A stretch of 64,000 nucleotides of DNA from the NCBI RefSeq assembly GCF_900116445.1, contig NZ_FPBH01000033.1:1-64000 (forward strand). The letters run 5' to 3'. Numbering within the stretch: position 1 is the first letter of the stretch; every line of letters starts with the position of its first letter. Below the pieces are notes generated by a model. That model saw only the letters and a list, made by a program, of their open reading frames with translations. It was not told the origin of the DNA and searched no databases. Of this stretch, positions 44,601-54,009 are shown piece by piece. The stretch comes from Paraburkholderia aspalathi (GTDB lineage: Bacteria > Pseudomonadota > Gammaproteobacteria > Burkholderiales > Burkholderiaceae). A program made the translations under genes and the position numbers.

Positions 44601-45847
44601 GGATTGAAGCGCACCAGGTTGTTCAGCAGGGGGCGCGGCAACGGCAACGCGCGGCTGAATTCGGCGAGGATGCCCAGGTCGACGCGGTCGCCGCTGACGC
44701 TGACGAGTTGCCCATGCTGCAGCGAGGCGGTCCGGTAGCGGCCGTGCAGCGTGGTTAGCGCGAGGGTGCGGGTGAGCGGCGTACCGTCGTCGAGCGGCGG
44801 CTGGCCGAGTTCGGCGTGCAAGTGGTTCAGTTGCAGCGTGTAGTCGCCCTGGTTGACGTCGAGACCCCAGGAGAAATTAGCGATCGGTACCACCAGCTTG
44901 GGCTGGGTCGGGCGGACCCGCATCGAGACATCCGTGCCGGCCAGTTGCCCGCTCGCCGACTTCATGCGGCCATCGGCGAAGTCGGCCCAGATCGCATTGT
45001 CGATGCGGCCGGCGAACATCTCGATCGGGAAGTTGATGTAGCGCGCGAGGGTCGGCAGATCGACCGGACCGGTCGACATATAGACCTGGCCCGCCCAATT
45101 GACCGGCTTGCCGATCGCCGAGAGCCGGGCGTGTTTGAAATGCGTACGGAAGTCGATCGGTCCGTGCAGGACATGGCCGTCTGCGGGCGCTTGCAACGCG
45201 AGGCGGTGATCGTAGCCTTCGTTGAGAATCGCGATCCGGATGTCGCGCAGGGCGAGTTCCGGTGCGTCATGCTCGGCATCTCGCCAGCGCAGCACGCCGC
45301 CGCGCACCACGATCGCCTGCTGGCGCAACAGCCATGTGGACAGGGTGTCGTTGCCGCTGTGCCGGGTGGGCACCGGCACGCCCGCTACCGAGATCACGCC
45401 GTCGCTGCTGCGCGACACCAGCACGTCCGGCTGATCGACGATCAGGCTGGAAAGCGCGGGATGGAACTGCCAGAGCGACTTCCACGAAAGCGCGGCGGTG
45501 GCGTGCGGAATGGTTAGGGCCGCTTTGCCTTCCGGGTCGCGGATGACGATATCGGTGACGTCGAGGCCTGGCTGAAAGCCGCTCCAGTGCGGCGCCAGCT
45601 TGCCGATGGTGAACTGTGCGTGCAGCTTCTCGGAAACGATGGCTTCGATGCGCGGGCGAAACGAGTCGACGCGCGGCAGCAGGACATAACGCAAACCGAG
45701 AAACAGACCCGCCGCGATAAAGTAGAAGGCGAGTGCGAGCGCCAGCACTACATGGGACGTCCGATGCAGCACCATGTGGGCGCTTCCGCTCGCAGGCCGG
45801 ACCTGCCTGGTTTCGTGCGGGTCGGCGGATTCGTTTCGCTCGGACAT
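41654..45847 (-). CDS. yhdP: YhdP-family AsmA-like protein
   Basis: The 1397-residue protein has a polar start, one membrane anchor (around residues 30-52, HVVLALALAFYFIAAGLFLG) and a very long periplasmic part with repeating beta-strand segments. The C-terminal region has the DUF3971/AsmA-like features LLGVLSLQSLARFATLNFRDVIGEGLPFERV and NPLLGLGALVADLAF. YhdP forms a lipid-conducting bridge between the membranes and helps outer-membrane phospholipid supply. The length fits the family (about 1270 in E. coli). It is divergent from glnE and first in the yhdP-nit-tldD run. Confidence 0.93.
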   Translation of the reverse strand: MSERNESADPHETRQVRPASGSAHMVLHRTSHVVLALALAFYFIAAGLFLGLRYVLLPRVDSFRPRIEAIVSEKLHAQFTIGKLAPHWSGFQPGLDVTDIVIRDPEGKAALTIPHATAALSWKSLWQFHPALSSLIVDQPDVLVSRSSDGVISVAGVPVPTRHSGNDTLSTWLLRQQAIVVRGGVLRWRDAEHDAPELALRDIRIAILNEGYDHRLALQAPADGHVLHGPIDFRTHFKHARLSAIGKPVNWAGQVYMSTGPVDLPTLARYINFPIEMFAGRIDNAIWADFADGRMKSASGQLAGTDVSMRVRPTQPKLVVPIANFSWGLDVNQGDYTLQLNHLHAELGQPPLDDGTPLTRTLALTTLHGRYRTASLQHGQLVSVSGDRVDLGILAEFSRALPLPRPLLNNLVRFNPRGMVSNYVIEVERGKPESGEAGSDHRPSGAEPIERYRFKGDLQGISIAAQEPPPGLTPLNHPRAGIPGIENLWGSVDADENHGTATLNTSNVAITLPGVFDDPRLTLDRLHGRADWTITPKAPGENHPAFTVKLADFGISNADADATATVDYSNPGHGRGSLDLKADFQRAQVTRIVRYLPTSISEKLRIYLGHGLQAGVSRGATIEIHGDLTKFPYSRAPEAGVFHIVAPFKGGKFDPSPYPPRKMKNGTPNVWPPLDGIDGVFELKENLLRFDIDRAHYKRVALNKVNGKIDDLGTKASDLTITGNGRGPLADMLDYVNESSLGIMSKHATEKVRAEGPAALALKLTVPRTPKPHIAVEGAVGFQNNRLTVDNVPPLSQLNGKVRFTEHTAQVDRLSGQFLGGDVHANGGLKQDGTYALDLGGHIAVDAARGLNLHGPAAQVLTRMSGSAPYALNVHGAKGRLPEVTANSDLTGLALDFPAPFNKPVGTPMPLHFAVSPFTSASEADLERADLTFGPIAATYLLRYQPKTPPTVVSGAIGVNKPADLPSEGVIAAVDVEAFDADAWRALVTQMRNKDAPTPAPAAAPATPNPTVAQFLPSRFAVHVGTLTLLKRHWDSVIVGASHADGKWQANIASNQVSGHVSWLPGANKESPGTLQARFARVVIPSATDKDLLGQAISAPAQNMPSIDLVVNELIVRDRDIGRLEVDAHNFEEDGVPVWQLDKLDITNPAATLTATANWRTSTGLGNTADEATPRRTVFDFKLDIKDAGGLLERFGQPHTLKAGNGTLSGKVVWRGGPTTIDYPTLNGNLAVDLRHGQILKVDPGVAKLLGVLSLQSLARFATLNFRDVIGEGLPFERVTGTGEIHNGIGRTENFEMVTAPARAEMKGSVDLAQETQDLHVQIVPTVSAGAAVIAATVINPLLGLGALVADLAFSKSVSTAFAREYAITGPWSKPHIERVKGDRGKMDAPASTVEAH

Positions 45848-46032
45848 GCTGCGGCGGGTGGCGTATGGTAGTTTTGCGAATTAACGACGAAATGTAACAC
45901 ACGGGAAAGCGTCGGCGGACCTCCGGCAAACCCTTTCTCCATGCCGTCTCGCGACCTGCGCGAGGCTGCCGGACCTGTGTGTTGCGGCGAACTGAACAAC
46001 GCTGATAAAGCAACGAGCGAGCCAGACCCTTG

Positions 46033-48825
46033 ATGACTGACGCAACACTCCTGAGTTCCAACTATTCACATTACGCGGCGCGTGCCGCGGCGGCCCGTCC
46101 GCAAATCGTGGCGCAGGTGGTGGCGCTCGCCTCCGCCCCCCTCACGCGCGAACGGATCGACGCGCGCTTTGACGCGCTGTGTGCCGAGGCAGCCGGCGCG
46201 GCCGACGGCCCGTTGAGCGAGGATGCACTCAAACGGGCCTTACGCCAATTGCGCACGGAGGTATTTTGCGCCGTGATGGAGCGTGACCTCGCGGGCGAGG
46301 CGGATGTCGCCGAAGTCACCGGCGCGATGACCGATCTGGCGGAGACGACGATCCAGCGCGCGCTCGCGGTCGTGTCCGCCGAACTCGAAACGCTTTATGG
46401 CGAGCCGCGCGGGCCACAGGGCGAGCGGCTCGCGCTCGGTGTGGTCGGGATGGGCAAGCTGGGTGGGCGTGAGCTGAACGTGTCGTCGGATATCGATCTG
46501 ATCTTCATTTATGAAGAGGACGGTGAGACCGCGGGCGGTCAGCGTTCACCGATCGCGACGCAGGACTTTTTTACGCGTCTCGGTAAGCGCCTGATCGGCG
46601 CATTGGCCGAGGTGACCGCCGACGGTTACGTGTTCCGGGTCGATATGCGCTTGCGGCCGAACGGCGATTCCGGGCCGCTCGTGTGCAGCCTCGGCATGCT
46701 CGAAGAGTATTTCTACGTGCAGGGCCGCGAGTGGGAGCGCTATGCGTGGATCAAGGGCCGGCTCGTGTCCGAAGGCGCGAGCGACGCAGCGCGTCGGCTG
46801 CAGAAGCAGCTCGATGCGATCGTCACGCCGTTCGTCTATCGGCGTTATCTCGACTTTGGTGTGATCAGCGCAATCCGCGCGCTGCATTTGCAGATTCGCC
46901 AGGAAGCGCAGCGGCGTGCCTCGATGCGCCCCGACAAGGCCGACGACATCAAGCTGGGCCGCGGCGGCATCCGCGAAATCGAATTCAGCGCTCAGGTGTT
47001 TCAGTTGATCCGCGGCGGCCAGGATGCCGGCTTCCGGGTTCGACCGACGCTCGCCGTCTTGCGGCACGCGGCCACGCACGGGCTGCTCGATACCTCGGTC
47101 TGCGTGAAGCTTTCACAGGCTTACCGTTTCCTGCGCGAACTCGAGCACCGTCTGCAATACCGCAACGACGCGCAAACTCACGCGATGCCGGTCGATCCTG
47201 AGGAGCGTGTGGCGCTCGCGCAAGCCATGGGTTGCGACGACTATGCCGCGCTGATGCTCAAGCTCGACGCGCACCGCGAGTTCGTCGAACAGCAGTTCGA
47301 CCAGATTTTCGCCGACAAGGTGAGCGGCCGCGATGGCTGCGGCGCACCGGAAGACGGCGCGGCGGTGTGGATCTGGAGCAGCGCGCTCGCCGACGACAGC
47401 GCTGAGGACGCGCTTCGCGCGCGTCTGATCGAACTGGGTGTTTCCGAGCCGGACGAGTTGCTGGCGCGCTTGCGTGCGATATGGCAGTCGTCGCGTTACG
47501 CGGGGCTCGCCGAGCGTAGCCGCCAGCGCTTCGATATCGTCGCGCAGCGTGCGCTGGAAGCCGCGCGTACGTTGGAGCCGGTCGAACGGCGCGGCGATAC
47601 GGTGGCGCGTTTCTTCGACTTGCTCGAAGCCGTGAGCCGGCGCGGCGCGTACCTTGCGCTGCTGACGGAATATCCGCAGGCGCTGCATCGGGTGCTGTCG
47701 GTGCTGGGTGGTTCACACTGGGCCGCTGGCTACCTGATCCGCCACCCGCAATTGCTCGACGAACTCCTCGACGAAGAGGCGATGGACAGTCCGTTCGACT
47801 GGCCTGAATTCAAGCGCACGCTGCGCTTGCGTCTGGCCGCGGCGGATGGCATCGAGCAACAGATGGATCTGCTGCGCCACGCGCACCAGGCCGAGGTGTT
47901 CCGCATCCTGTTGATCGATCTGGCCGGCAAGTTGAGCGTCGAACATGTGAGCGACCGCCTGTCCGAGCTCGCCGATGCCGTGCTCGACGTCACGCTCGAA
48001 GCCGTCTGGAACCAATTGGCCAAACGTCATCGCGACGTGCCGAAGTTTGCGGTGATCGCGTACGGCAAGCTGGGCGGCAAGGAGCTCGGTTATGCATCCG
48101 ACCTCGACGTCATCTTCCTCTACGACGATCCGGACGATGCCGCTGCGGACGTCTACGCCACCTACACCCGCCGGCTCATCACCTGGCTGACGACGGCGAC
48201 CGGCGCGGGCACCTTGTTCGACGTCGACTTGCGGTTGCGGCCGAACGGCGAGTCGGGCCTGCTCGTCACCGATCTGGATGCGTTCCGCCGTTATCAACTG
48301 CGTGAAGGCGACGCCGCGAATACCGCGTGGGTTTGGGAGCATCAGGCATTGAGCCGCGCGCGCTACTGCGCGGGCGACGCCGAAATCGGTGCGAAATTCG
48401 AGCAGATTCGCGAACAGGTGCTGACCACGCCGCGTGAGGCCGCGCCGCTCGCGAAGGAAATCGTCGAGATGCGCGAGCGCGTCGAGGCAGGGCATCCGAA
48501 CCATACGGCGCTGTTCGACCTGAAGCACGATCGCGGCGGCATGGTCGATATCGAATTCACCGTGCAGTACTGGGTGTTGCTGCATGCGGCGAGCGATCCT
48601 GAACTGATCCGCAATACCGGCAATATCGCGTTGCTGCGCGAAGTGTCGCGCTTCGGCTTGATGAGCGAGGCGGAAGCGGAGACGGTCGGGGCGGCGTATC
48701 GGACCTACCGGAAGTTGCAGCACCAGTTGCGGCTCGACGGGATGGAAAAGGCGCGGGTCGATCCCGCGCTGGTGGTGACGGAGCGTGAAGCGGTACTGAA
48801 GCTGTGGAAGCGGGTGTTCGGCTGA
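46033..48825 (+). CDS. glnE: bifunctional glutamine synthetase adenylyltransferase/deadenylylase
   Basis: The 930-residue protein has two nucleotidyltransferase domains. The N-terminal one contains GMGKLGGRELNVSSDIDLIFIY (about residue 138) and the C-terminal one AYGKLGGKELGYASDLDVIFLY (about 676). Each is followed by a helical GlnD-PII-like domain (GRGGIREIEF and DRGGMVDIEFTVQYW). It adds or removes AMP on glutamine synthetase according to nitrogen status. ATG 46033 is preferred to the TTG immediately before. It is divergent from yhdP and convergent with recN. Confidence 0.96.
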   Translation: MTDATLLSSNYSHYAARAAAARPQIVAQVVALASAPLTRERIDARFDALCAEAAGAADGPLSEDALKRALRQLRTEVFCAVMERDLAGEADVAEVTGAMTDLAETTIQRALAVVSAELETLYGEPRGPQGERLALGVVGMGKLGGRELNVSSDIDLIFIYEEDGETAGGQRSPIATQDFFTRLGKRLIGALAEVTADGYVFRVDMRLRPNGDSGPLVCSLGMLEEYFYVQGREWERYAWIKGRLVSEGASDAARRLQKQLDAIVTPFVYRRYLDFGVISAIRALHLQIRQEAQRRASMRPDKADDIKLGRGGIREIEFSAQVFQLIRGGQDAGFRVRPTLAVLRHAATHGLLDTSVCVKLSQAYRFLRELEHRLQYRNDAQTHAMPVDPEERVALAQAMGCDDYAALMLKLDAHREFVEQQFDQIFADKVSGRDGCGAPEDGAAVWIWSSALADDSAEDALRARLIELGVSEPDELLARLRAIWQSSRYAGLAERSRQRFDIVAQRALEAARTLEPVERRGDTVARFFDLLEAVSRRGAYLALLTEYPQALHRVLSVLGGSHWAAGYLIRHPQLLDELLDEEAMDSPFDWPEFKRTLRLRLAAADGIEQQMDLLRHAHQAEVFRILLIDLAGKLSVEHVSDRLSELADAVLDVTLEAVWNQLAKRHRDVPKFAVIAYGKLGGKELGYASDLDVIFLYDDPDDAAADVYATYTRRLITWLTTATGAGTLFDVDLRLRPNGESGLLVTDLDAFRRYQLREGDAANTAWVWEHQALSRARYCAGDAEIGAKFEQIREQVLTTPREAAPLAKEIVEMRERVEAGHPNHTALFDLKHDRGGMVDIEFTVQYWVLLHAASDPELIRNTGNIALLREVSRFGLMSEAEAETVGAAYRTYRKLQHQLRLDGMEKARVDPALVVTEREAVLKLWKRVFG

Positions 48826-48854
48826 GGCTCCGCGATGATTTCCGTCCCGCGTTC

Positions 48855-50525
48855 CTAGGCCGCCAGCATTTCCTTCGCGTGCTTGCGGGTGGTGGCGGTG
48901 ATCTCCAGACCGCCGAGCATGCGCGCGACTTCTTCGACGCGGCTCGCGCGGTCGAGTGAGGTCACGCTGCTGACCGTGCCGCCCTTGCCGTTGCCCGACT
49001 TCGCCACCTGGAAATGATGGTCGCCGCGCGCGGCGACTTGCGGCAAGTGCGTGACGCACAGCACCTGACGTGCCTCTCCCAGTTGATGCAGCAAGCGTCC
49101 AACCACTTCCGCGACGCCGCCGCCGATTCCCGTATCCACTTCGTCGAAGATCAGGGTTGGAGTCGGACTCGCGGCGCTCGCAATGACCGCGAGAGCGAGG
49201 CTGATCCGCGCCAGTTCCCCGCCTGAGGCGACCTTCGCGAGCGGCCGCAGCGGCACGCCGGCGTGACCGGCGACGCGGAATTCGACCTGTTCGAGCCCGT
49301 GCGCGCCACCTTCCGGCAACGGCACCAGCGCCACTTCGAAGCTGCCGCCCTTCATCGACAGTTCCTGCATGCCGGTGGTTACCGCTGCACCTAGAGCCTT
49401 ACCGGCCTTGGCGCGCGCCTTCGAGAGCTTTTTCGCTTCGGCGAGGAAGGCTTCTTTGGCTTTGGCTTCGGCCGCGTGGAGGCTGTCGAGATCGGCGGCG
49501 GCATCGAGCGCGGCAAGTTGCGCGCGGCGCGCTTCGTGTTCTTCAGGCAACGTCTCGGGTTGCAGGCGGAATTTGCGTGCGGCCGAGTGCAGCGCGTCGA
49601 GACGCTTTTCGACCTGGGCAAGCCGGTCGGGATCCAGTTCGAGTTTCTGCGCGTAGTGGCTGAGCGAATAGGCCGCTTCCTGCAACTGGATCTCGGCCGG
49701 TTCCAGTGCCGCCAGCACGTCGTTCAGCGCCGGGTCGATCTCGGCGAGGTCGCGCACCTTCGATACGATCGAGGCGAGATGCGTGATCATCGCTTCGTCA
49801 GATTCGGACAGCGCGCCGAGCGCCCCTTGCACGCCGTCGATCAGATTGGCCGAGTGCGACAGGCGCCGGTGCTCGGCGTTGACCTCTTCCCATTCGCCCG
49901 GTTGCGGCGAAAGTTTGTCCAGCTCGGTGAGCTGCCAGGCGAGACGCTCGCGCTCCAGTTGCAGCTCGCGGTCGCGCGTTTGCGCATGCTCCACGGCCTG
50001 CACCTTGTCGCGCCACGACCGCCATGCCCGCGTGACAGCTACTGCGGTTTCCGTGAGGCCGGCGTGGGTGTCGAACAGTTCGCGCTGCGCGTCCGGACGC
50101 ATCAGCAACTGGTGCGCATGCTGCCCGTGAATATCCACCAGCATCTCGCCGACTTCGCGCAACTGCGCGAGCGTTGCCGCCGTGCCGTTGATGAACGCGC
50201 GCGAGCGGCCATTTGCGTCCACCACGCGACGCAGCATGACGGTGCTGCCGTGATGGCCGTCGTCGGCGGTCGTGCCGAGCGCCTGCTCGTCGAGCCATTG
50301 CTCGACTTGCGCATGCGTCTCGAATTCCGCGGTGATGTCGGCGCGGCTCTCGCCGGTGCGCACCACGCTTGCATCGGCGCGGGCGCCGAGCGCGAGGGCC
50401 AGCGCGTCGATCAGGATCGACTTGCCGGCGCCTGTTTCGCCTGAGAAAACGGTAAAGCCGCTATCGAATTCGAGGTCGAGCGCGGCGACGATGACGAAGT
50501 CGCGTATCGAGAGGTGGCGAAGCAT
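48855..50525 (-). CDS. recN: DNA repair protein RecN
   Basis: The 556-residue SMC-like ATPase has Walker A FSGETGAGKSILIDAL near residue 30, a long helical middle (about 150-370), and Walker B LIFDEVDTGIGGGVAEVVG with HLPQVAARGDHHF close to the C-terminus. It acts in double-strand break repair. ATG 50525 gives the conserved N-terminus MLRHLSIRDFVIV. nadK lies about 95 bases upstream on the same strand, the usual order in this lineage. Confidence 0.96.
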   Translation of the reverse strand: MLRHLSIRDFVIVAALDLEFDSGFTVFSGETGAGKSILIDALALALGARADASVVRTGESRADITAEFETHAQVEQWLDEQALGTTADDGHHGSTVMLRRVVDANGRSRAFINGTAATLAQLREVGEMLVDIHGQHAHQLLMRPDAQRELFDTHAGLTETAVAVTRAWRSWRDKVQAVEHAQTRDRELQLERERLAWQLTELDKLSPQPGEWEEVNAEHRRLSHSANLIDGVQGALGALSESDEAMITHLASIVSKVRDLAEIDPALNDVLAALEPAEIQLQEAAYSLSHYAQKLELDPDRLAQVEKRLDALHSAARKFRLQPETLPEEHEARRAQLAALDAAADLDSLHAAEAKAKEAFLAEAKKLSKARAKAGKALGAAVTTGMQELSMKGGSFEVALVPLPEGGAHGLEQVEFRVAGHAGVPLRPLAKVASGGELARISLALAVIASAASPTPTLIFDEVDTGIGGGVAEVVGRLLHQLGEARQVLCVTHLPQVAARGDHHFQVAKSGNGKGGTVSSVTSLDRASRVEEVARMLGGLEITATTRKHAKEMLAA

Positions 50526-50619
50526 GGAGGTCGTCTGGTGAGCTTGAGATTCAGGGTTCGGCAGCGGCGTTCGTGTTCCGATAGCCCGGCGGTCCGGCAT
50601 TCCGGCGCTCGGGGACCGC

Positions 50620-51522
50620 TCAGGGCTTGGTATCTTCTTCGTGCGACGGGTATTCGTTCCAGTGCAGCTTCTTGCGCAGCGTCGCGAAATGGCTGTAGCC
50701 GACCGGATGCAGCATCGGCACCGTATGACGCGAGCGGCGCACTTCGATCGTGTCGCCCAATTCCAGCGAAGTGAACGACTGCATGTCGAAATTGACGTTC
50801 ACTTCGCGGCCCGAGACGATCTGGATGCTCACCTTCGAGTCGTCCGGCAGCACGATTGGCCGGTTCGACAACGCATGCGGCGCAATCGGCACCAGCACGA
50901 TGCCTTGTAGTTGCGGATGCAGGATCGGCCCCTGCGAAGACAACGCGTAGGCGGTCGAACCCGTTGGCGTGGCGACGATCAGGCCGTCCGAGCGCTGGTT
51001 GTACATGAAGCGCCCGTCCACCGAGACATGCAGTTCCGCCATCCCCGAGAAACCGCTGCGGTTGACCACCACATCGTTGAAGGCAAGCGCGTGATAGATC
51101 GGGGCGCCGTCGCGCATGATGCGCGCCTCGAGCAACATGCGCTCTTCGCGCTCGAAGTTACCCGAGAGCATTTGCGGCACGATCTCGCGCATGTCGGAGA
51201 TCGGAATGTCGGTAATGAAGCCCAGGCGGCCGTGGTTGATGCCGATCAGCGGCGTGCGGTAGGGCGCAAGCTGGCGGCCAATGCCTAGCATCGTGCCGTC
51301 GCCGCCTAGCACCACGGCAACGTCGGCGCGCGCGCCGATCTCGGCGGGGCGTAGCGCCGGATAGTCGGTGACGCCGATTTCGGCGGCGGTGTCGGCTTCG
51401 AATACGACCTCGAAGCCGCGCTTCGCGATGCACGAGGCGAGCGCGGTCAGCGGCTCGCCGATGCCCGGCGTATTGTTGCGCCCGACGAGCGCGACGGTCT
51501 TGAACTGGCTGGTCACTTGCAT
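50620..51522 (-). CDS. nadK: NAD kinase
   Basis: The 300-residue enzyme makes NADP from NAD and ATP. Diagnostic motifs are VVLGGDGTMLGIGRQLA (GGDG), GINHGRLGFITDI, NRSGFSGMAELHVSVDG and TPTGSTAYALSSQGPILHP. ATG 51522 starts MQVTSQFKTVALVGR, matching homologues; longer starts lead into non-homologous sequence. It is divergent from hrcA with about 210 bases between and is followed by recN. Confidence 0.96.
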   Translation of the reverse strand: MQVTSQFKTVALVGRNNTPGIGEPLTALASCIAKRGFEVVFEADTAAEIGVTDYPALRPAEIGARADVAVVLGGDGTMLGIGRQLAPYRTPLIGINHGRLGFITDIPISDMREIVPQMLSGNFEREERMLLEARIMRDGAPIYHALAFNDVVVNRSGFSGMAELHVSVDGRFMYNQRSDGLIVATPTGSTAYALSSQGPILHPQLQGIVLVPIAPHALSNRPIVLPDDSKVSIQIVSGREVNVNFDMQSFTSLELGDTIEVRRSRHTVPMLHPVGYSHFATLRKKLHWNEYPSHEEDTKP

Positions 51523-51735
51523 GCCGGCATTACACCATAGGTAGGGCCTGAAAAGAACCGCAGACAGACCCGGTGACGGGCCTGCGCAAACGGGCTGCCA
51601 GCGCATTGGAGGATTATCGTTAGAATGGTGAAACATTGATGACAGGCGCTGCCCCGCCAACCGGCGGCGCGATAGTCAGGGGTTGGCGCCGTTAGCGCTC
51701 GCTGTAGCCGCGCCATTGAGCTAAAATTTTCCGTC

Positions 51736-52755
51736 ATGCTAGATCCCCGCGCACAAACCCTCCTCAAAACGCTGATCGAGCGCTACATCGCCGAAGGTCA
51801 GCCGGTCGGCTCGCGCACGTTGTCACGCTACTCCGGCCTCGAACTGAGCCCGGCCACGATCCGCAACGTGATGTCCGATCTCGAGGACCTGGGGCTCGTA
51901 ATCAGTCCGCATACGTCGGCGGGCCGGATCCCGACGCCGCGCGGCTACCGGCTGTTCGTCGACACCATGCTGACGGTGGAATCCGCCGCGGACGAAGAAG
52001 CGGTGATGCGTATCGTCAAGACTACGCTGCAGGCGGGCGAACCGCAGAAAGTCGTCGCCGCAGCGGCAAGTGTGCTGTCCAATCTGTCGCAGTTCGCCGG
52101 CGTGGTGCTCACGCCGCGCCGCAGCCACGTGTTCAAGCAGATCGAATTCATGCGCCTGTCGGACAAGCGCATCCTGCTGATCATCGTGACGCCCGAGGGC
52201 GACGTACAGAACCGCATCATGGCCACCCAGCGCGACTTTTCGCCGTCGCAGCTGGTGGAAGCCTCCAATTACATCAACGCGCACTTCGCGGGCCTCTCGT
52301 TCGACGACGTGCGCCGCCGCCTGCGCGAAGAAATCGACGAATTGCGCGGCGACATGACCACGCTGATGCACGCCGCGGTCACGGCCAGCACGGATGAGTC
52401 CGACACCGGCGAGACCGTGCTGATTTCCGGCGAGCGCAACCTGCTCGAAGTCGCCGACCTGTCGTCGGACATGGCGCGCTTGCGCAAGCTGTTCGATGTA
52501 TTCGACCAAAAGACCAGTCTCCTTCAGTTGCTCGACGTGTCGAGTCACGCCGCGGGCGTGCAGATTTTCATTGGCGGCGAGTCGAATCTCGTGCCGATCG
52601 AGGAAATGAGCGTCGTCACCGCGCCTTATGAGGTGAACGGCAAGATTGTCGGCACGCTCGGCGTGATCGGGCCGACCCGCATGGCTTACAACCGCGTGAT
52701 CCCAATCGTGGACATCACTGCGCGGCTGCTTTCCCTGACGCTCAGCCAGCAGTAA
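51736..52755 (+). CDS. hrcA: heat-inducible transcription repressor HrcA
   Basis: The 339-residue repressor has an N-terminal winged helix (LDPRAQTLLKTLIERYIAEGQPVGSRTLSRYSG, spanning residues 2-34) and a GAF-like domain with SPHTSAGRIPTPRGYRLFVD between them. The C-terminal IGGESNLVPIEEMSVVTAPY and LGVIGPTRMAYNRVIPIVD are typical. HrcA binds CIRCE elements, usually in front of groESL. I find no proper CIRCE in this window, so its targets are probably elsewhere. It starts the run towards the grpE-dnaK-dnaJ cluster. Confidence 0.95.
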   Translation: MLDPRAQTLLKTLIERYIAEGQPVGSRTLSRYSGLELSPATIRNVMSDLEDLGLVISPHTSAGRIPTPRGYRLFVDTMLTVESAADEEAVMRIVKTTLQAGEPQKVVAAAASVLSNLSQFAGVVLTPRRSHVFKQIEFMRLSDKRILLIIVTPEGDVQNRIMATQRDFSPSQLVEASNYINAHFAGLSFDDVRRRLREEIDELRGDMTTLMHAAVTASTDESDTGETVLISGERNLLEVADLSSDMARLRKLFDVFDQKTSLLQLLDVSSHAAGVQIFIGGESNLVPIEEMSVVTAPYEVNGKIVGTLGVIGPTRMAYNRVIPIVDITARLLSLTLSQQ

Positions 52756-52930
52756 CCTGCGGTCACCGTTGGCTGCGGCACATCTCATGCTGCAAATGAT
52801 GCGCGACGGCGCGCGGCTTGCCAATTGGCCGAATGGCCAGGGGCCCTGGCGGACCTTGCAATGGACCGCGCCGCTATAATGAATTCCACCTGAACCGACT
52901 CTCCGCCCCAAGCGGTTATCCCTGCTGCCT

Positions 52931-54001
52931 ATGCGCTTCGACCTCGAGCGGCCATCACAGAACGCCACGTCACACCGTGTCGCCGTGTTGCTGATCAATC
53001 TCGGCACGCCCGACGCGCCGACGCCGCGTGCGGTCCGGCGCTATCTTGCGCAGTTCCTGTCCGATCCGCGTGTGGTCGAAATTCCGGCGCTGCTCTGGCA
53101 GGTGATCCTGCGCACGTTGATTTTGCCGTTCCGGAGCCCCGCGTCGGCGAAAAAGTACGCGGCCGTGTGGATGCCGGAAGGCTCGCCGCTGCGTGTCTTC
53201 ACCGAAAAGCAGGTGGAGGGTTTGCGCCATCTGCTGCAATTGAACGACTACACGGTACTGGTCGACTACGCGATGCGGTATGGCACGCCGGGCATTCCGG
53301 CCATGCTGAACCAGCTCAAGCTGGCCGGCGCCGAGCGCGTGCTGCTGATGCCCATGTATCCGCAATACTCGTCGTCGACCACGGCCACGGCTTTCGACGA
53401 CGCCTTTTCGGCGTTGAAGCGCATGCGCAATCAGCCGGAAATCCGCACGGTGCGGCAGTACGCCGATCATCCGGCGTATATCGCCGCGCTCGCCGCTCAG
53501 GTGCACCACTACTGGCATCAGCACGGCCGGCCGGATTTCGCGGCAGGTGACAAGCTGGTGCTGAGTTTTCACGGCGTGCCCAAGCGCACGATGGATCTCG
53601 GCGATCCGTACCACGAGCAATGCCAGCAGACTGGCGCGTTGTTGACGCAGGCGCTGGGATTGACGCAGGTGGAATGCCGCGTCACGTTTCAGTCGCGCTT
53701 CGGCAAGGCCGAGTGGTTGCAGCCGTACACCGCGCCCACGCTGAAGGAATTGGGCTCGGCGGGCGTGCGGCGTGCCGACGTGTTCTGTCCGGGATTTACC
53801 GCCGACTGCCTTGAAACGATTGAAGAAATCGGGATGGAAGTGCGCGACGAGTTCCTGCAGGCGGGCGGCAAGGAGTTTCATCGGATTCCCTGCCTGAACG
53901 CCTCGCAGCCGTGGATCGCCGCGCTCGGCGAGATCGTCGCGCAGAATCTGCAGGGCTGGCCCGTGCAAGCAGTACCGGTGCCGCACACGACTGGGGCTTA
54001 A
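52931..54001 (+). CDS. hemH: ferrochelatase
   Basis: The 356-residue enzyme inserts Fe2+ into protoporphyrin IX, the last step of heme synthesis. Landmarks are VLLINLGTPDAPTPRAVRRYLAQFLSDPRVVE at the N-terminus (residues 17-48), LMPMYPQYSSSTTATAFD, VLSFHGVPKRTMDLGDPYHEQC (catalytic His) and VFCPGFTADCLETIEEI with the conserved Glu. It lies between hrcA and hslR on the plus strand, with nine bases to hslR. Confidence 0.96.
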   Translation: MRFDLERPSQNATSHRVAVLLINLGTPDAPTPRAVRRYLAQFLSDPRVVEIPALLWQVILRTLILPFRSPASAKKYAAVWMPEGSPLRVFTEKQVEGLRHLLQLNDYTVLVDYAMRYGTPGIPAMLNQLKLAGAERVLLMPMYPQYSSSTTATAFDDAFSALKRMRNQPEIRTVRQYADHPAYIAALAAQVHHYWHQHGRPDFAAGDKLVLSFHGVPKRTMDLGDPYHEQCQQTGALLTQALGLTQVECRVTFQSRFGKAEWLQPYTAPTLKELGSAGVRRADVFCPGFTADCLETIEEIGMEVRDEFLQAGGKEFHRIPCLNASQPWIAALGEIVAQNLQGWPVQAVPVPHTTGA

Positions 54002-54009
54002 GCAGGCTC

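Noticed and set aside
41657..44758. Open frame of about 1,030 codons on the plus strand, antisense to yhdP
   Set aside because: The translation is Arg/His/Val-rich with no family features. It mirrors yhdP codon structure, as expected in high-G+C DNA.
51692..51727. TTAGCGCTC followed 17 bases later by GAGCTAA upstream of hrcA, resembling a CIRCE element
   Set aside because: The spacing is wrong (CIRCE needs nine bases) and the right arm is incomplete. It is probably chance.
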